Shown here: one piece after another, positions 59,201-64,000 of the stretch
Position numbering within the stretch: the stretch's first letter is position 1
How the letters are laid out: each line of letters begins with the position of its first letter
Assembly (NCBI GenBank): GCA_034670405.1
Contig: JAXDDX010000012.1
Coordinates: forward strand, 1-64,000
Origin: Hoplostethus atlanticus
Taxonomy: Eukaryota; Chordata; Actinopteri; Trachichthyiformes; Trachichthyidae
DNA length: 64,000 nt
Direction: 5' to 3'
The notes under the pieces: generated by a model
Database searches by the model: none
Told to the model about the DNA's origin: nothing
The model's input: the letters and a program-made list of their open reading frames with translations, nothing else
Made by a program: the position numbers and the translations under genes

Positions 59201-62200
59201 GCTAGACCTTTGCTGGCGGTTTCCCCTGTGAGTCTTTATCAAGGTAAACCAATCAGTCATGAGGTTGTGTATGGAAGCTCTCTGCCACCAGAGGGAACGA
59301 TTAAAATGACCCATAGCTTCCTCTGTAAATAGAGGATAAACACAGAAGTCTCTATGGGGAAGGTCTGTAAGCTAAGCTGGGCCGGGGACTATTTCCTAGA
59401 GCAAACCATCTTTAACACCGGGGCTTATATGAAGTCTCTCAGAATAACAGTAGTGATGCAGAATCATTATTGCCTTATTGGTGACTATTGGAAGGACCCT
59501 TGGGCTCTGGTCACTGATCATAGATCAGACATTTGAATCTGAGAGGAAATATGATATGGGCTGTTGGTACAGTTAGTCTAGCACAGTTAGTCTACTTTGT
59601 GTTCAAATCAGTAAATCATTACCACATACCTTGTTTGTACTTACTGTAAAATGAAACCATCATTGAGGAGACTAGCAGCCTCTACACTGAATTTGACATC
59701 TTGTGCCAACAAACTGGATTCTGCAGGAAGTCTGCTGGGTTGCTTTATGGCATAAAACAGGAAGAAGGTGCTGTTCTTCCAGCACAAACACTTTGTGGCA
59801 GGAAGCAATGGGGTTTATGGGAAATGTAGTCTTTGAGAAACACTAACATTGGCATGAGATAAGAGGCTACCAATCGTCTCCACCATGGTCTCATTTATTT
59901 ACCAAGGTATGATACACTGATGTTGAAACCTGCTTCATGTAGCACCTTTAAAAAGGGGGTTTCTCATCGAATCCTACTGCAGAGTGCTTGGTCCAGGCTA
60001 TAATGTAAGTAGTGTGTAAGGCGGCCTGCTAGTCCACACACAGTCAAAGTCGGGGTGTGCTTGGTAGGGGATCAACATAGCTTTAGTCTGCGACAGGTAG
60101 AGCCGCAGGGAATTCCTGGGAAAGAGAACTGACCTAGCTGGCACGCAGAGCTTGGCAAAGCACCATAACGTTAGCATTGCTCCCAGGATACAGTTGGCAC
60201 CCACCCCCACGCCGTGCCTCACATCTCCAGTCTAGTCAACCACTGCCCTTGCAATCAGCGCCTGGCATGCAGACCCATGCACATGTAAATATACATGTAG
60301 GCAGGTGAGAGTTCAGACCATCCATCTGTTTAGACACGCAACACCAGACACACACGCAAACCACGGTGCATTGCATACATGCTTATTCGCGTATGCATCC
60401 ATATGTGCTTGCATACGCATATAAATGATGCTTTTGCATGCTTTTGTCCTTTGCCACTTAAAAAAAAAAAACGCCTCTTGAGTCTGGCAGACAGCACGGC
60501 TGACTTTCAAGAAATTCCACAAGCGAGTGCTTTCTGGAACTAAACGGGCACGGCAAATCCTCTTAAAATCCTTTTAGACACCGTGGCAGCAGGGAGAAAA
60601 AGAAAAAGTTTCTTCCAGGCAAACATGTGCAGGTTTGTTGGGTTGATGTCGTGCTCTGGGGTAGGACACTCTCGCCAGTTTATTTCTTCAAGGCGGGAAA
60701 AGAATGTTAATACGACACGTAGCCTACAGTACTCGGGGAACGCCGGGCTGTGTGTCGACATCAGCCTGCGAGGGAAGACTTTAAGGGAAGGATGCTGTGC
60801 GGTTTCATTTTTAGACTCATGCACAAGACTTACATTGAGACGAGCGTACTGTATTACATATTGTTTTGTGTTGTATTGTATTATATATGCTTAGGGCAGT
60901 AGATGGAGAATGAATAAGACTGAATGTCTCTTGGAAGAAATTGCACTTCCACTTGCAAATGATACGCCAATGACCTGGATTGCCTGAATACAATGTTCCT
61001 GCTTCATACAAACGTGCAGGTTTAAATTGTAAACAACTGAATAAATCAGTGTGACTATCTACTCAGGGCAGTTTTACTCTAGAAATTCTGCAGCTGAAAC
61101 AAAGTTTTACATGGCTGTCAACAAGTGCCAGCCAATCCAGCCCCGCTGTCTTTAGGCTCTCCAATTTCCTCAAGTTCCTCAAAAACTAGTTTCCTCACTC
61201 TGATTGCTGTTTACATATTTGGGTAAATGAGCACGGGATTGGGCTCGGCAGTTTGTTTGTCGATTTGCTCTTTGCTTTTCTATCTCCTTTGGGCAAACGA
61301 GAGATTGTGCAAAATTACAAAACTCTCCCAATTACAGCTCTACAAACACGCAGCACCGGGAAAAAGACTCATTTTGGGAGTCATGCCGATTTCTCTCGTG
61401 TCGCACCAGGACAATAATTAGCTTCATTTACACGTGTTTCTGTTTCAATAGATCAGCAAGCAGATATTGTTCACCCAAAGCCCAGGCCTTACGACACACA
61501 TGCACACACACACACACAAATTTGTGATATGTATTTTCACTATATGAACTGCTTTTCCTGGCCAATAGTAAATGCTTACTTGCTTACACATATCCTTTAT
61601 CAGTGCTGCCACCCTTCCTCCTTCCATCCCCTGCTCTCCTTAGCCCCTATCTCCCTTCCTCCTTAATTACTTGTTGGAAGGATTTTGGCTTTCCACTGCT
61701 TGCCTGCTGTTTTGATCATTACAGGCCCCTGTAGGAAGTAGAGTGGCTGCCAAAGTAGCTAAGCTGAAGACAGGCACGGGGGATGTGTCTGTACTCACCT
61801 GGGGTAAATGAGGGCAACTCTTCCTGCTGGCTTTGAGGCCCTGTCCTCCCCTCAGGCGCTGTCCTGATGTTGAAGAGGGCCTGAAGAGCACACTGGGCCG
61901 CCTGGGTCTTGGCCAGCTTCTTGCTGCGACCGCAGCCCTCAAATATCCGTCCGTCCACGCGCACCGCCATCACGAAGCTACGCAGCCGCCGGCCCTCCGC
62001 TCTCTCTGAAAGACAGGCATAGCGCAGGCCCGGCCGGAGCTCATTGAGCAACGCCACGGGGCTCTTGGGGGCCTCGGGCTCTGGAACAATCCCACCCAGC
62101 CTCTGCTGAGCCTGCACCATCAGGTCCAAGGTGTGGCGGAGCAGCCGGCCATGTCTCAGTAGCTCACTAGATAGCAGCTCGCTCTCAGCCGCCGAGGTGC

Positions 62201-63784
62201 AGAGAGAGAGGCCGTCAGAGCACGAGGAGGACTCAAACTCCTTGAAGAGCGTGTCGGGGAAGTCAGCTTGGTCTGAGGTGAAGTCGGCTGAGGGGTTGGA
62301 GAGGTTGCCCATGGCCAGGTGGGCCTGAGGGGCGTTGGGGAACTGCACGAAAGACTTGAGGGCTAGCTCGGCAGCCCTCATCTTAGCCTTCTTTTTGGTG
62401 GGGCCTGTGCCCTCGAATGTCAGCCCGTTTACCTCCACGGCGATGGAGAAGACGGGAGCGTGGACTGGGCCTGTCTGGGAGACCATGCGGTACTGGAGGC
62501 CTGGCCGGAGCTCATTGAGCTGCACCAGGGCATTCTTTGGTGCCTCCGACCAGGACAGTTTCTTATAGATCAGGCGGAGTTGACAAAGGTGCCCGTTGTT
62601 GTCTTCCTCCAGTGGCCGTTTCCTCTTCAGACCTGAAGTCCCGCCTCTCGCCGAGTCCGAGCAAAAAAGCGATTGCCGCTCACCAGGTCCAATGGAGCGA
62701 TCCTCTAAGTTACCGATGTTCCGGTTTTCTTTTACCTCTGCACTGCTGGTGCCTGGAATAGAAATAGTAGAAAACAGGAACAATGTGATTTAGAGTGATA
62801 AAAACGACTCACAATGCAAGAGCCAAAAAAAGAATTGCAGTCATTACTGTGTGCGGGCTGACATTCACATTTATCCTGCGCAGAACAAAATGAATCAAGG
62901 AAAATCTCCTAAGGCAGATTGAGCCACTTGATACACAATGAAATGGTAATGAACAAATCTACAATCATCTCCCTGAGCTGAGCCCACTTCATACCACGGG
63001 GCTCTGTCATATTTAAGTGTTTTGAATTCCAAATACAAATCCTCTAAAAACGGGGACGTTATCTGCCAAATCATTCTGTAATCTGCCTCCAAATTGGTTC
63101 TGAATCTATGGCGTAAGTGGGAAACATTTGTCCCTGTGGCCAATGCAAAGCATCAATCCCATTTGTAATGGGGAGGGATTGCATCGAGTGGCGGGCATTC
63201 TGCGAGAGGATGAAAGACATGTCTGCAGCCTGCTTTATTTCACATTTCCATCCTCCACGAGGGCAAAGTCTGAACAGTTGTGACACGCTCTTCAAACCTA
63301 GTTACGGGGAAGTGGTGGCGTATTGCATTTCTGATGGGAAATGAACAGAAATAGGGCGTTCAGATCTTGTCACAGGAATGTTAATGGAGAAATGGGACAC
63401 TGGGATCAAGTGCTGACATTCAGAGTGTAGTAGTTTAACTAAATGACATTGTGTGCAGTCGTGTTTCAGTTATGGCTGCACATACCTACATAATAACATC
63501 ATAACAGCGCTAAATGAGTAGCTGATGGCTCCCTTTCATTGCATTATAGGGGTTTTAACTACTAAATTACACCAGTCAATAATGAAATGGCACATTTCCC
63601 AAATAATTAACAACGTGGGTGACAGAGACATCGTTTTGATGTTCGACCTGCTAGTGCAGCACGCTGACAAAGAGAAAGAAAAGAGGCAGCAGCTTACTTA
63701 AACTGTCCTCATCCTCTGTGCTGCTGGTCCCAGGGCTCATGTACTTGAAGGGAGCGATCAATGCTGACAGCATACTGACTTTCT
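13550..63784 (-). CDS. adarb2: adarb2 (ADAR3), exons 2-10 of the coding region
   Basis: Adenosine deaminase, RNA-specific, B2 (ADAR3), a nuclear dsRNA-binding protein of brain. From family knowledge it shows no editing activity in mammals and competes with ADAR1/ADAR2 for substrates. Exons, from the 5' end on the - strand: 63784-63698, 62752-61799, 38968-38854, 30498-30330, 28394-28243, 26645-26477, 20305-20124, 15300-15119, 13726-13550. Exon 1, with the arginine-rich R domain, is outside the window. Two dsRBDs with TKKKAK and SKKLAK motifs precede a deaminase domain with HAE, PCGD and SCTDK zinc-site motifs. Similarity to human ADAR3 is high in every exon. Every junction keeps phase except exon 3 to 4. 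The locus is far more compact than the human gene, which is several hundred kb. Confidence 0.95.
13727..15118 (-). other. adarb2: adarb2 intron 9, 1.4 kb
   Basis: The intron has GA/CT tracts at 13733-13766 and 14116-14160, and a G-rich stretch near 13905-13970. A complex, non-repetitive stretch at about 14165-14420 (with ATAATTATGG and GTCATTATGG motifs) might be conserved noncoding sequence. I see no gene. Confidence 0.7.
14116..14160. repeat. (GA)n microsatellite
   Basis: About 22 GA units in adarb2 intron 9. Confidence 0.95.
15119..15300 (-). CDS. adarb2: adarb2 exon 9 (deaminase domain)
   Basis: The acceptor CCCTGCAG precedes GG CTG AGC, which completes a split Gly codon; the donor AAG|GTGAGG is phase 0. 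It encodes [33 protein letters not shown], then [17 protein letters not shown]. The NWT.GD..LEV.N.TTG and SRLCKHAL motifs belong to the conserved ADAR deaminase fold; in ADAR2 this region contributes lysines that hold inositol hexakisphosphate. An unspliced reading stays open downstream, but the donor and phase fix the exon end. Confidence 0.95.
16081..16114. repeat. (GT)n microsatellite
   Basis: About 17 GT units in adarb2 intron 8. Confidence 0.95.
16775..16812. repeat. (CT)n microsatellite
   Basis: About 19 CT units in adarb2 intron 8. Confidence 0.95.
18003..18059. repeat. (GGGA)n array
   Basis: Purine-only GGGA and GAGGGAGG units in adarb2 intron 8, with a C/T-rich stretch shortly after it. 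Confidence 0.9.
20124..20305 (-). CDS. adarb2: adarb2 exon 8 (deaminase domain)
   Basis: The acceptor CCCTCAG precedes G TGG AAC ATC and the donor AGCG|GTACGT gives phase 1. It encodes [56 protein letters not shown] and PLLSG. This matches human ADAR3 [19 protein letters not shown]... with substitutions mainly in the middle. Trp-Asn after the third zinc cysteine is an ADAR family signature. The exon is in the same frame throughout and has no stop. Confidence 0.95.
20880..20917. repeat. (CA)n microsatellite
   Basis: About 19 CA units in adarb2 intron 7. Confidence 0.95.
21202..21261. repeat. (GA)n microsatellite
   Basis: 30 GA units in adarb2 intron 7. Confidence 0.95.
22607..22637. repeat. 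(GT)n microsatellite
   Basis: About 15 GT units just upstream of the tRNA-like SINE head at 22666. Confidence 0.95.
22666..22745 (+). mobile_element. tRNA-like SINE head
   Basis: This contains a box-A-like TGGCTCAGTTGGCACAGCG and, 38 nt later, a weak box-B-like GGGATCAGTTCCC, the layout of a tRNA-derived SINE promoter. No clean cloverleaf with an anticodon arm can be drawn, so it is not called a tRNA gene. Confidence 0.4.
23926..24114. mobile_element. MITE-like element with TGCACTGCAAAAA termini
   Basis: About 190 bp bounded by the inverted termini TGCACTGCAAAAA (left) and TTTTTGCAGTGCA (right). The interior is AT-rich and has no coding potential. A related element with GCACTGCAGTG and TTTTTGCAGTGT ends lies at about 32923-33195. 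I could not identify a clear target-site duplication. Confidence 0.55.
24848..24894. repeat. (CA)n microsatellite
   Basis: About 23 CA units in adarb2 intron 7. Confidence 0.95.
25370..25445. repeat. teleost interspersed repeat (TTTATTTAACCAGG type)
   Basis: The phrase TTTATTTAACCAGGTTAG, followed by TCCCACTGAGATTAAGAA and GAGACCTGGCCAATAAAGC, is one I recognise as widely dispersed in fish introns. No coding potential. The family name is not certain. Confidence 0.5.
25740..26210. repeat. degenerate tandem repeat, unit about 150-160 bp
   Basis: The phrase GCAACCAGATGTGGTCTGAC at about 25757 recurs as GCAACCAATTGTGGTCTGTC at about 25919 and GCAACCAGTTCGGATTTTC at about 26069. A second phrase, GAGATTG.GTCAA..TGG.AGGAGAAAT, occurs at about 25846 and 26144, about 300 bp apart. 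Units are diverged and contain no gene. Confidence 0.55.
26477..26645 (-). CDS. adarb2: adarb2 exon 7 (deaminase core, third zinc ligand)
   Basis: The acceptor TTGGCAG precedes TG CAC AGC, completing a split Leu codon; the donor CCAG|GTCAGT is phase 2. It encodes [31 protein letters not shown] and [22 protein letters not shown]. The Cys of SCTDK (26485-26499) is the third zinc ligand by family knowledge. The SGEGT Glu matches the base-flipping Glu488 of ADAR2. GEQL has Gln where ADAR2 has Arg510. Confidence 0.95.
26646..28242 (-). other. adarb2: adarb2 intron 6, 1.6 kb
   Basis: AT-rich stretches at 27840-28170 and a C run at 27372-27382. I see no repeat family or coding segment that I can name. 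Confidence 0.65.
28243..28394 (-). CDS. adarb2: adarb2 exon 6 (PCGD zinc-site motif)
   Basis: The acceptor CGCCAAAG precedes T AAA AGG, so Ser is completed across the junction; the donor GACC|GTAAGA is phase 1. It encodes [40 protein letters not shown] and [14 protein letters not shown] (28280-28291) holds the second zinc cysteine. The residue before STSPCGD is Ile, as in ADAR2; human ADAR3 has Val here. Confidence 0.96.
28395..30329 (-). other. adarb2: adarb2 intron 5, 1.9 kb
   Basis: The middle (about 28890-29240) is dense in GCTAGC, GTTAGCTAG and TGCTAA words and includes a perfect 28-bp tandem duplication (29126-29153 and 29154-29181). A (CA)n tract lies at about 29457. No gene is visible. 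Confidence 0.65.
29126..29181. repeat. 28-bp perfect tandem duplication
   Basis: Two consecutive copies of a 28-nt unit beginning GCAACGTTAGCTAGTGTG lie inside a GCTAG/TTAGC-rich region. The perfect identity suggests a recent slippage or duplication. Confidence 0.85.
30330..30498 (-). CDS. adarb2: adarb2 exon 5 (HAE active-site motif)
   Basis: The acceptor TCAACAG precedes GC TTG GAC, completing a split Gly; the donor TTGAG|GTAATG is phase 2. It encodes [40 protein letters not shown] and [18 protein letters not shown] (30389-30397) has the zinc-binding His and the proton-shuttling Glu of the deaminase family, so the catalytic glutamate is intact. Very close to human ADAR3. Confidence 0.97.
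32923..33195. mobile_element. MITE-like element, second member of the CACTGCAAAAA family
   Basis: The left end is GCACTGCAGTGCACTC and the right end is GCTTTTTGCAGTGTAAAAG. Both ends and the AT-rich interior (ATTATTTTTTCTTGAAACAAGC) resemble the element at 23926-24114. It is more diverged than that copy. Confidence 0.4.
35887..36015. repeat. foldback element with about 45-bp inverted arms
   Basis: The left arm (about 35889-35930) reads AAGCAATAACTCACTCCAG, then CCGTGATATATGG; the right arm (about 35966-36015), reverse-complemented, reads AAGCAATAACCCACTCCAGG, then CCGTGCTATATGG. The arms match apart from a few substitutions and are separated by about 35 nt. Transcribed, this would form a strong RNA hairpin. 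It may be the remnant of a palindromic MITE. Confidence 0.75.
36090..36142. repeat. (AAT)n microsatellite
   Basis: About 17 AAT/TAA units with one ATG interruption, in an adarb2 intron. Confidence 0.9.
38854..38968 (-). CDS. adarb2: adarb2 exon 4 (start of the deaminase domain)
   Basis: The acceptor TTTTTCAG ends just before 38968; the donor ATGACCCGAG|GTATGG gives phase 1. The only open, homologous reading is phase 0 at the start: [20 protein letters not shown], then [19 protein letters not shown]. Human ADAR3 reads EFADSISQLV..., ARHKALAGIVMTKG. Exon 3 as read here ends in phase 1, so this junction alone does not keep frame. The residue matching human Ala389 (Val351 in ADAR2) is Ser. Confidence 0.93.
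39056..39266. repeat. interspersed repeat copy with internal 43-bp tandem units
   Basis: The stretch begins GGGGAGATTGGCCTGTTGG, like a second copy at about 51773 (GGGAGATTGACCCCATTGG); both continue GAGAACATA.GACACCAAAA. It ends in 2.6 tandem copies of a 43-nt unit, CTAACACTTTAGCATACATT..., at 39154, 39197 and 39240. An inverted relative of the unit lies at about 39596-39645. Confidence 0.6.
40881..40931. repeat. compound (GT)n(GA)n microsatellite
   Basis: About 16 GT units running directly into 9 GA units in adarb2 intron 3. Confidence 0.95.
40991..41140 (+). mobile_element. tRNA-derived SINE
   Basis: The head GGCGTCCCGGTGGCTCAGTT carries a box A, GAGTGTGATTCTGACC is a degraded box B, and the body contains GACCTTTGTTGCATGTCATT then a CT-rich tail. 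This combination is widespread in fish introns. Confidence 0.6.
43731..43772. repeat. (GT)n microsatellite
   Basis: About 21 GT units. An oppositely oriented (CA)n lies at 44151-44185. Confidence 0.95.
44151..44185. repeat. (CA)n microsatellite
   Basis: About 16 CA units in adarb2 intron 3. Confidence 0.95.
46664..46745. repeat. teleost interspersed repeat (CAAGT)n GTTTATTTATA type
   Basis: Five CAAGT units at 46666-46690, then TTTATTTATAAAGCACATTT, then AGTTGACCAAAGTGCTGTAC, a phrase I recognise from many teleost introns and UTRs. The family name is uncertain. Confidence 0.55.
50064..50131. repeat. paired (CA)n tracts
   Basis: Two CA tracts separated by a short GTGCACGTTGAG spacer in adarb2 intron 3. 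A (GT)n tract follows at about 50254-50302. Confidence 0.95.
51773..51890. repeat. second copy of the 39056 repeat family
   Basis: Shares GGGAGATTGACC, then GAGAACATAGACACCAAAAC, then GATGCTCCATGCTGACACTT with the copy at 39056-39170. It lacks the 43-bp tandem expansion. Confidence 0.5.
53183..53226. repeat. (CA)n microsatellite
   Basis: About 21 CA units. A 24-nt A run lies at 52985-53008, possibly the tail of an old retroposed sequence. Confidence 0.95.
54404..54780. repeat. AT-rich block of CATATATG/ACATATATGT palindromes (left part)
   Basis: The block begins with GGGTTAGACTGATATATGTG, resembling a fish repeat family, and then holds dozens of short self-complementary ATATATG and TGTACATA words. 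The phrase CATATATGTCTAGCCCATAC occurs twice (about 54633 and 54761). The block resumes after 55093. Confidence 0.6.
54788..55015 (-). mobile_element. nested teleost SINE-like element
   Basis: It starts GGATGGTAAATGGACTGCAT and TTATATAGCGC, contains AAGCGCTTTACAG and TCTTGCCCAAGGACACTT, and on the - strand ends with a tRNA-like head (box A GGCTCAGGAGGTAGAGCGGG, box B AGGTTCGATCCCC). It interrupts the ATATATG block. The phrases are common in fish genomes. Confidence 0.65.
55032..55092 (-). pseudogene. tRNA-Asp-derived pseudogene lacking the anticodon arm
   Basis: On the - strand it starts TCCTCGTTAGTATAGTGGTT and ends GACCGGGGTTCAATTCCCCG plus ACGGGGAG, the acceptor stem, D arm and T arm of a eukaryotic tRNA-Asp. 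The acceptor stem pairs (TCCTCGT with ACGGGGA). Only 61 nt are present instead of about 72, because the anticodon stem-loop is reduced to about 7 nt, so it cannot be a working tRNA. It may be a retroposed tRNA or part of the adjacent SINE. Confidence 0.8.
55094..55410. repeat. AT-rich block of CATATATG palindromes (right part)
   Basis: Continues the word composition of the left block (ACATATATGT, CATATATGG, TATGTACATATAC). Together they suggest one AT-rich array split by the nested SINE and tRNA-like sequence. Confidence 0.6.
58387..58628 (+). mobile_element. tRNA-derived SINE (copy 2)
   Basis: Head TTGCCAGTTCGAATCCCCAG (box B), body GTGCCCCTGAGCAAGGCACT, and tail of GATAAAGGTTAAACAGG repeats. 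It has the same motif order as the element at 13247-13505. Both are on the + strand. Confidence 0.65.
58925..58996. repeat. (CCTACCAGC)n short minisatellite
   Basis: About seven imperfect 9-10 nt units CCTACCAGC/CCCACCAGC lie between 58930 and 58996, ending near CCACCAAGCTGG. It is a low-complexity tandem array in an adarb2 intron. Confidence 0.7.
61799..62752 (-). CDS. adarb2: adarb2 exon 3 (both dsRNA-binding domains)
   Basis: The acceptor ATTCCAG precedes GC ACC AGC (Ser completed from exon 2), and the donor CCCCAG|GTGAGT is strong. It encodes [15 protein letters not shown], a basic [10 protein letters not shown] stretch (possible nuclear signal, about 62613-62627), dsRBD1 (about 62343-62540, with [18 protein letters not shown] and [14 protein letters not shown]), a linker with [14 protein letters not shown] shared with human ADAR3, and dsRBD2 (about 61872-62069, with NELRPGLRY and [10 protein letters not shown]). 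The KKxAK lysines contact the dsRNA backbone in this fold. As read, the exon ends in phase 1 (FTP|G), whereas exon 4 needs phase 0. Shifting frame just before the donor gives HLPQ, as ADAR2 ends this exon. Confidence 0.95.
62753..63697 (-). other. adarb2: adarb2 intron 2, 945 bp
   Basis: Non-repetitive intron sequence. It contains no microsatellite longer than a few units and no recognisable element. Confidence 0.7.
63698..63784 (-). CDS. adarb2: adarb2 exon 2
   Basis: The acceptor CCTCCAG precedes AG AAA GTC and the donor TTAA|GTAAGC gives phase 1. It encodes [20 protein letters not shown] and STEDEDSL. Human ADAR3 reads [28 protein letters not shown], so the exon is the N-terminal segment just after the arginine-rich R domain. 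The first codon is completed by exon 1, which lies beyond the right edge. It is 87 nt long. Confidence 0.92.
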
Positions 63785-64000
63785 CTGGAGGAGAGACAAG
63801 AGACACGCAGAGTGAACAAGAGGGCAGCGATGTTTTGATAGTTTTATCGATTAAAGCGCCGGATCAGCATTCGGCGCAAAAACGGGGACAGAGGCAAAAC
63901 ATGTGTGAGAGGGTAGCATGCGCACGAGGCTGCACATGCTGTACTCCCGCTTACCCTGCCTCCGTCAGCCGCGCATGGACAAGAATGCATGCTTACACAT
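63785..64000 (-). other. adarb2: start of adarb2 intron 1
   Basis: Intron sequence running off the window. I see no exon 1 with an arginine-rich coding stretch here. Confidence 0.6.

Larger units (their letters stand above)
38969..61798 (-). other. adarb2: adarb2 intron 3, 22.8 kb
   Basis: The largest intron. It contains a tandem and inverted repeat cluster (39056-39650), SINEs at 40991 and 58387, an interspersed repeat at 46664, microsatellites at 40881, 41866, 42382, 43731, 44151, 47812, 50064, 51522, 52985 and 53183, a palindrome-rich ATATATG block with a nested SINE at 54480-55410, and a possible conserved noncoding stretch at about 57560-57700. I see no nested protein-coding gene. Long open frames here are repeats or lack homology and splice signals. 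Confidence 0.7.

Overview
The window is vertebrate nuclear DNA, almost certainly from a teleost fish and probably a percomorph. The evidence is split genes with canonical GT-AG introns, many long (CA)n, (GT)n, (CT)n and (GATA)n microsatellites, tRNA-derived SINEs, and short interspersed sequences of kinds familiar from teleost introns. No bacterial-type operon, CRISPR array, phage or plasmid feature is present. The species call is inference.

There are two protein-coding genes, arranged tail to tail. On the + strand, positions 446-7228 hold the last five coding exons of wdr37 (WD repeat domain 37): 252 codons plus a stop, roughly the C-terminal half. A long 3' UTR follows, with poly(A) hexamers at 9326 and 9453. 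On the - strand, 63784 down to 13550 holds coding exons 2-10 of adarb2 (ADAR3, a brain-type double-stranded-RNA-binding member of the adenosine deaminase family); exon 1 lies beyond the right edge. Its probable 3' UTR runs to tandem poly(A) hexamers near 11083 and 11016. From memory, human WDR37 and ADARB2 are also convergent neighbours on chromosome 10p15, so this looks like conserved vertebrate synteny. Exon boundaries were set by hand from splice sites, reading phase and recalled similarity to the human proteins. Every junction keeps phase except adarb2 exon 3 to exon 4.

Layout: 1-330 GATA/GATG satellite; 446-7228 wdr37 exons and introns; 7229 to about 9480 wdr37 3' UTR; 9500-10125 decayed Tc1/mariner-like element; about 10985-11025 a compact region with poly(A) hexamers on both strands; 11000-13549 probable adarb2 3' UTR; 13550-15300 adarb2 exons 10 and 9; 20124-20305 exon 8; 26477-30498 exons 7, 6 and 5; 38854-38968 exon 4; a 22.8 kb intron; 61799-62752 the large exon with both dsRNA-binding domains; 63698-63784 exon 2. 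The rest is intron with microsatellites, SINEs, MITE-like inverted repeats and unexplained sequence.

The two genes are not known to share a pathway. WDR37 is a beta-propeller scaffold. ADAR3 binds dsRNA and is regarded as an editing-inactive competitor of ADAR1/ADAR2. The points most worth a second look are the phase break between adarb2 exons 3 and 4, the state of residues linked to human ADAR3 inactivity, (GT)n tracts sitting at wdr37 splice acceptors, the bidirectional poly(A) region between the genes, and several foldback or tandem repeats in adarb2 introns. I found no new multi-gene system.
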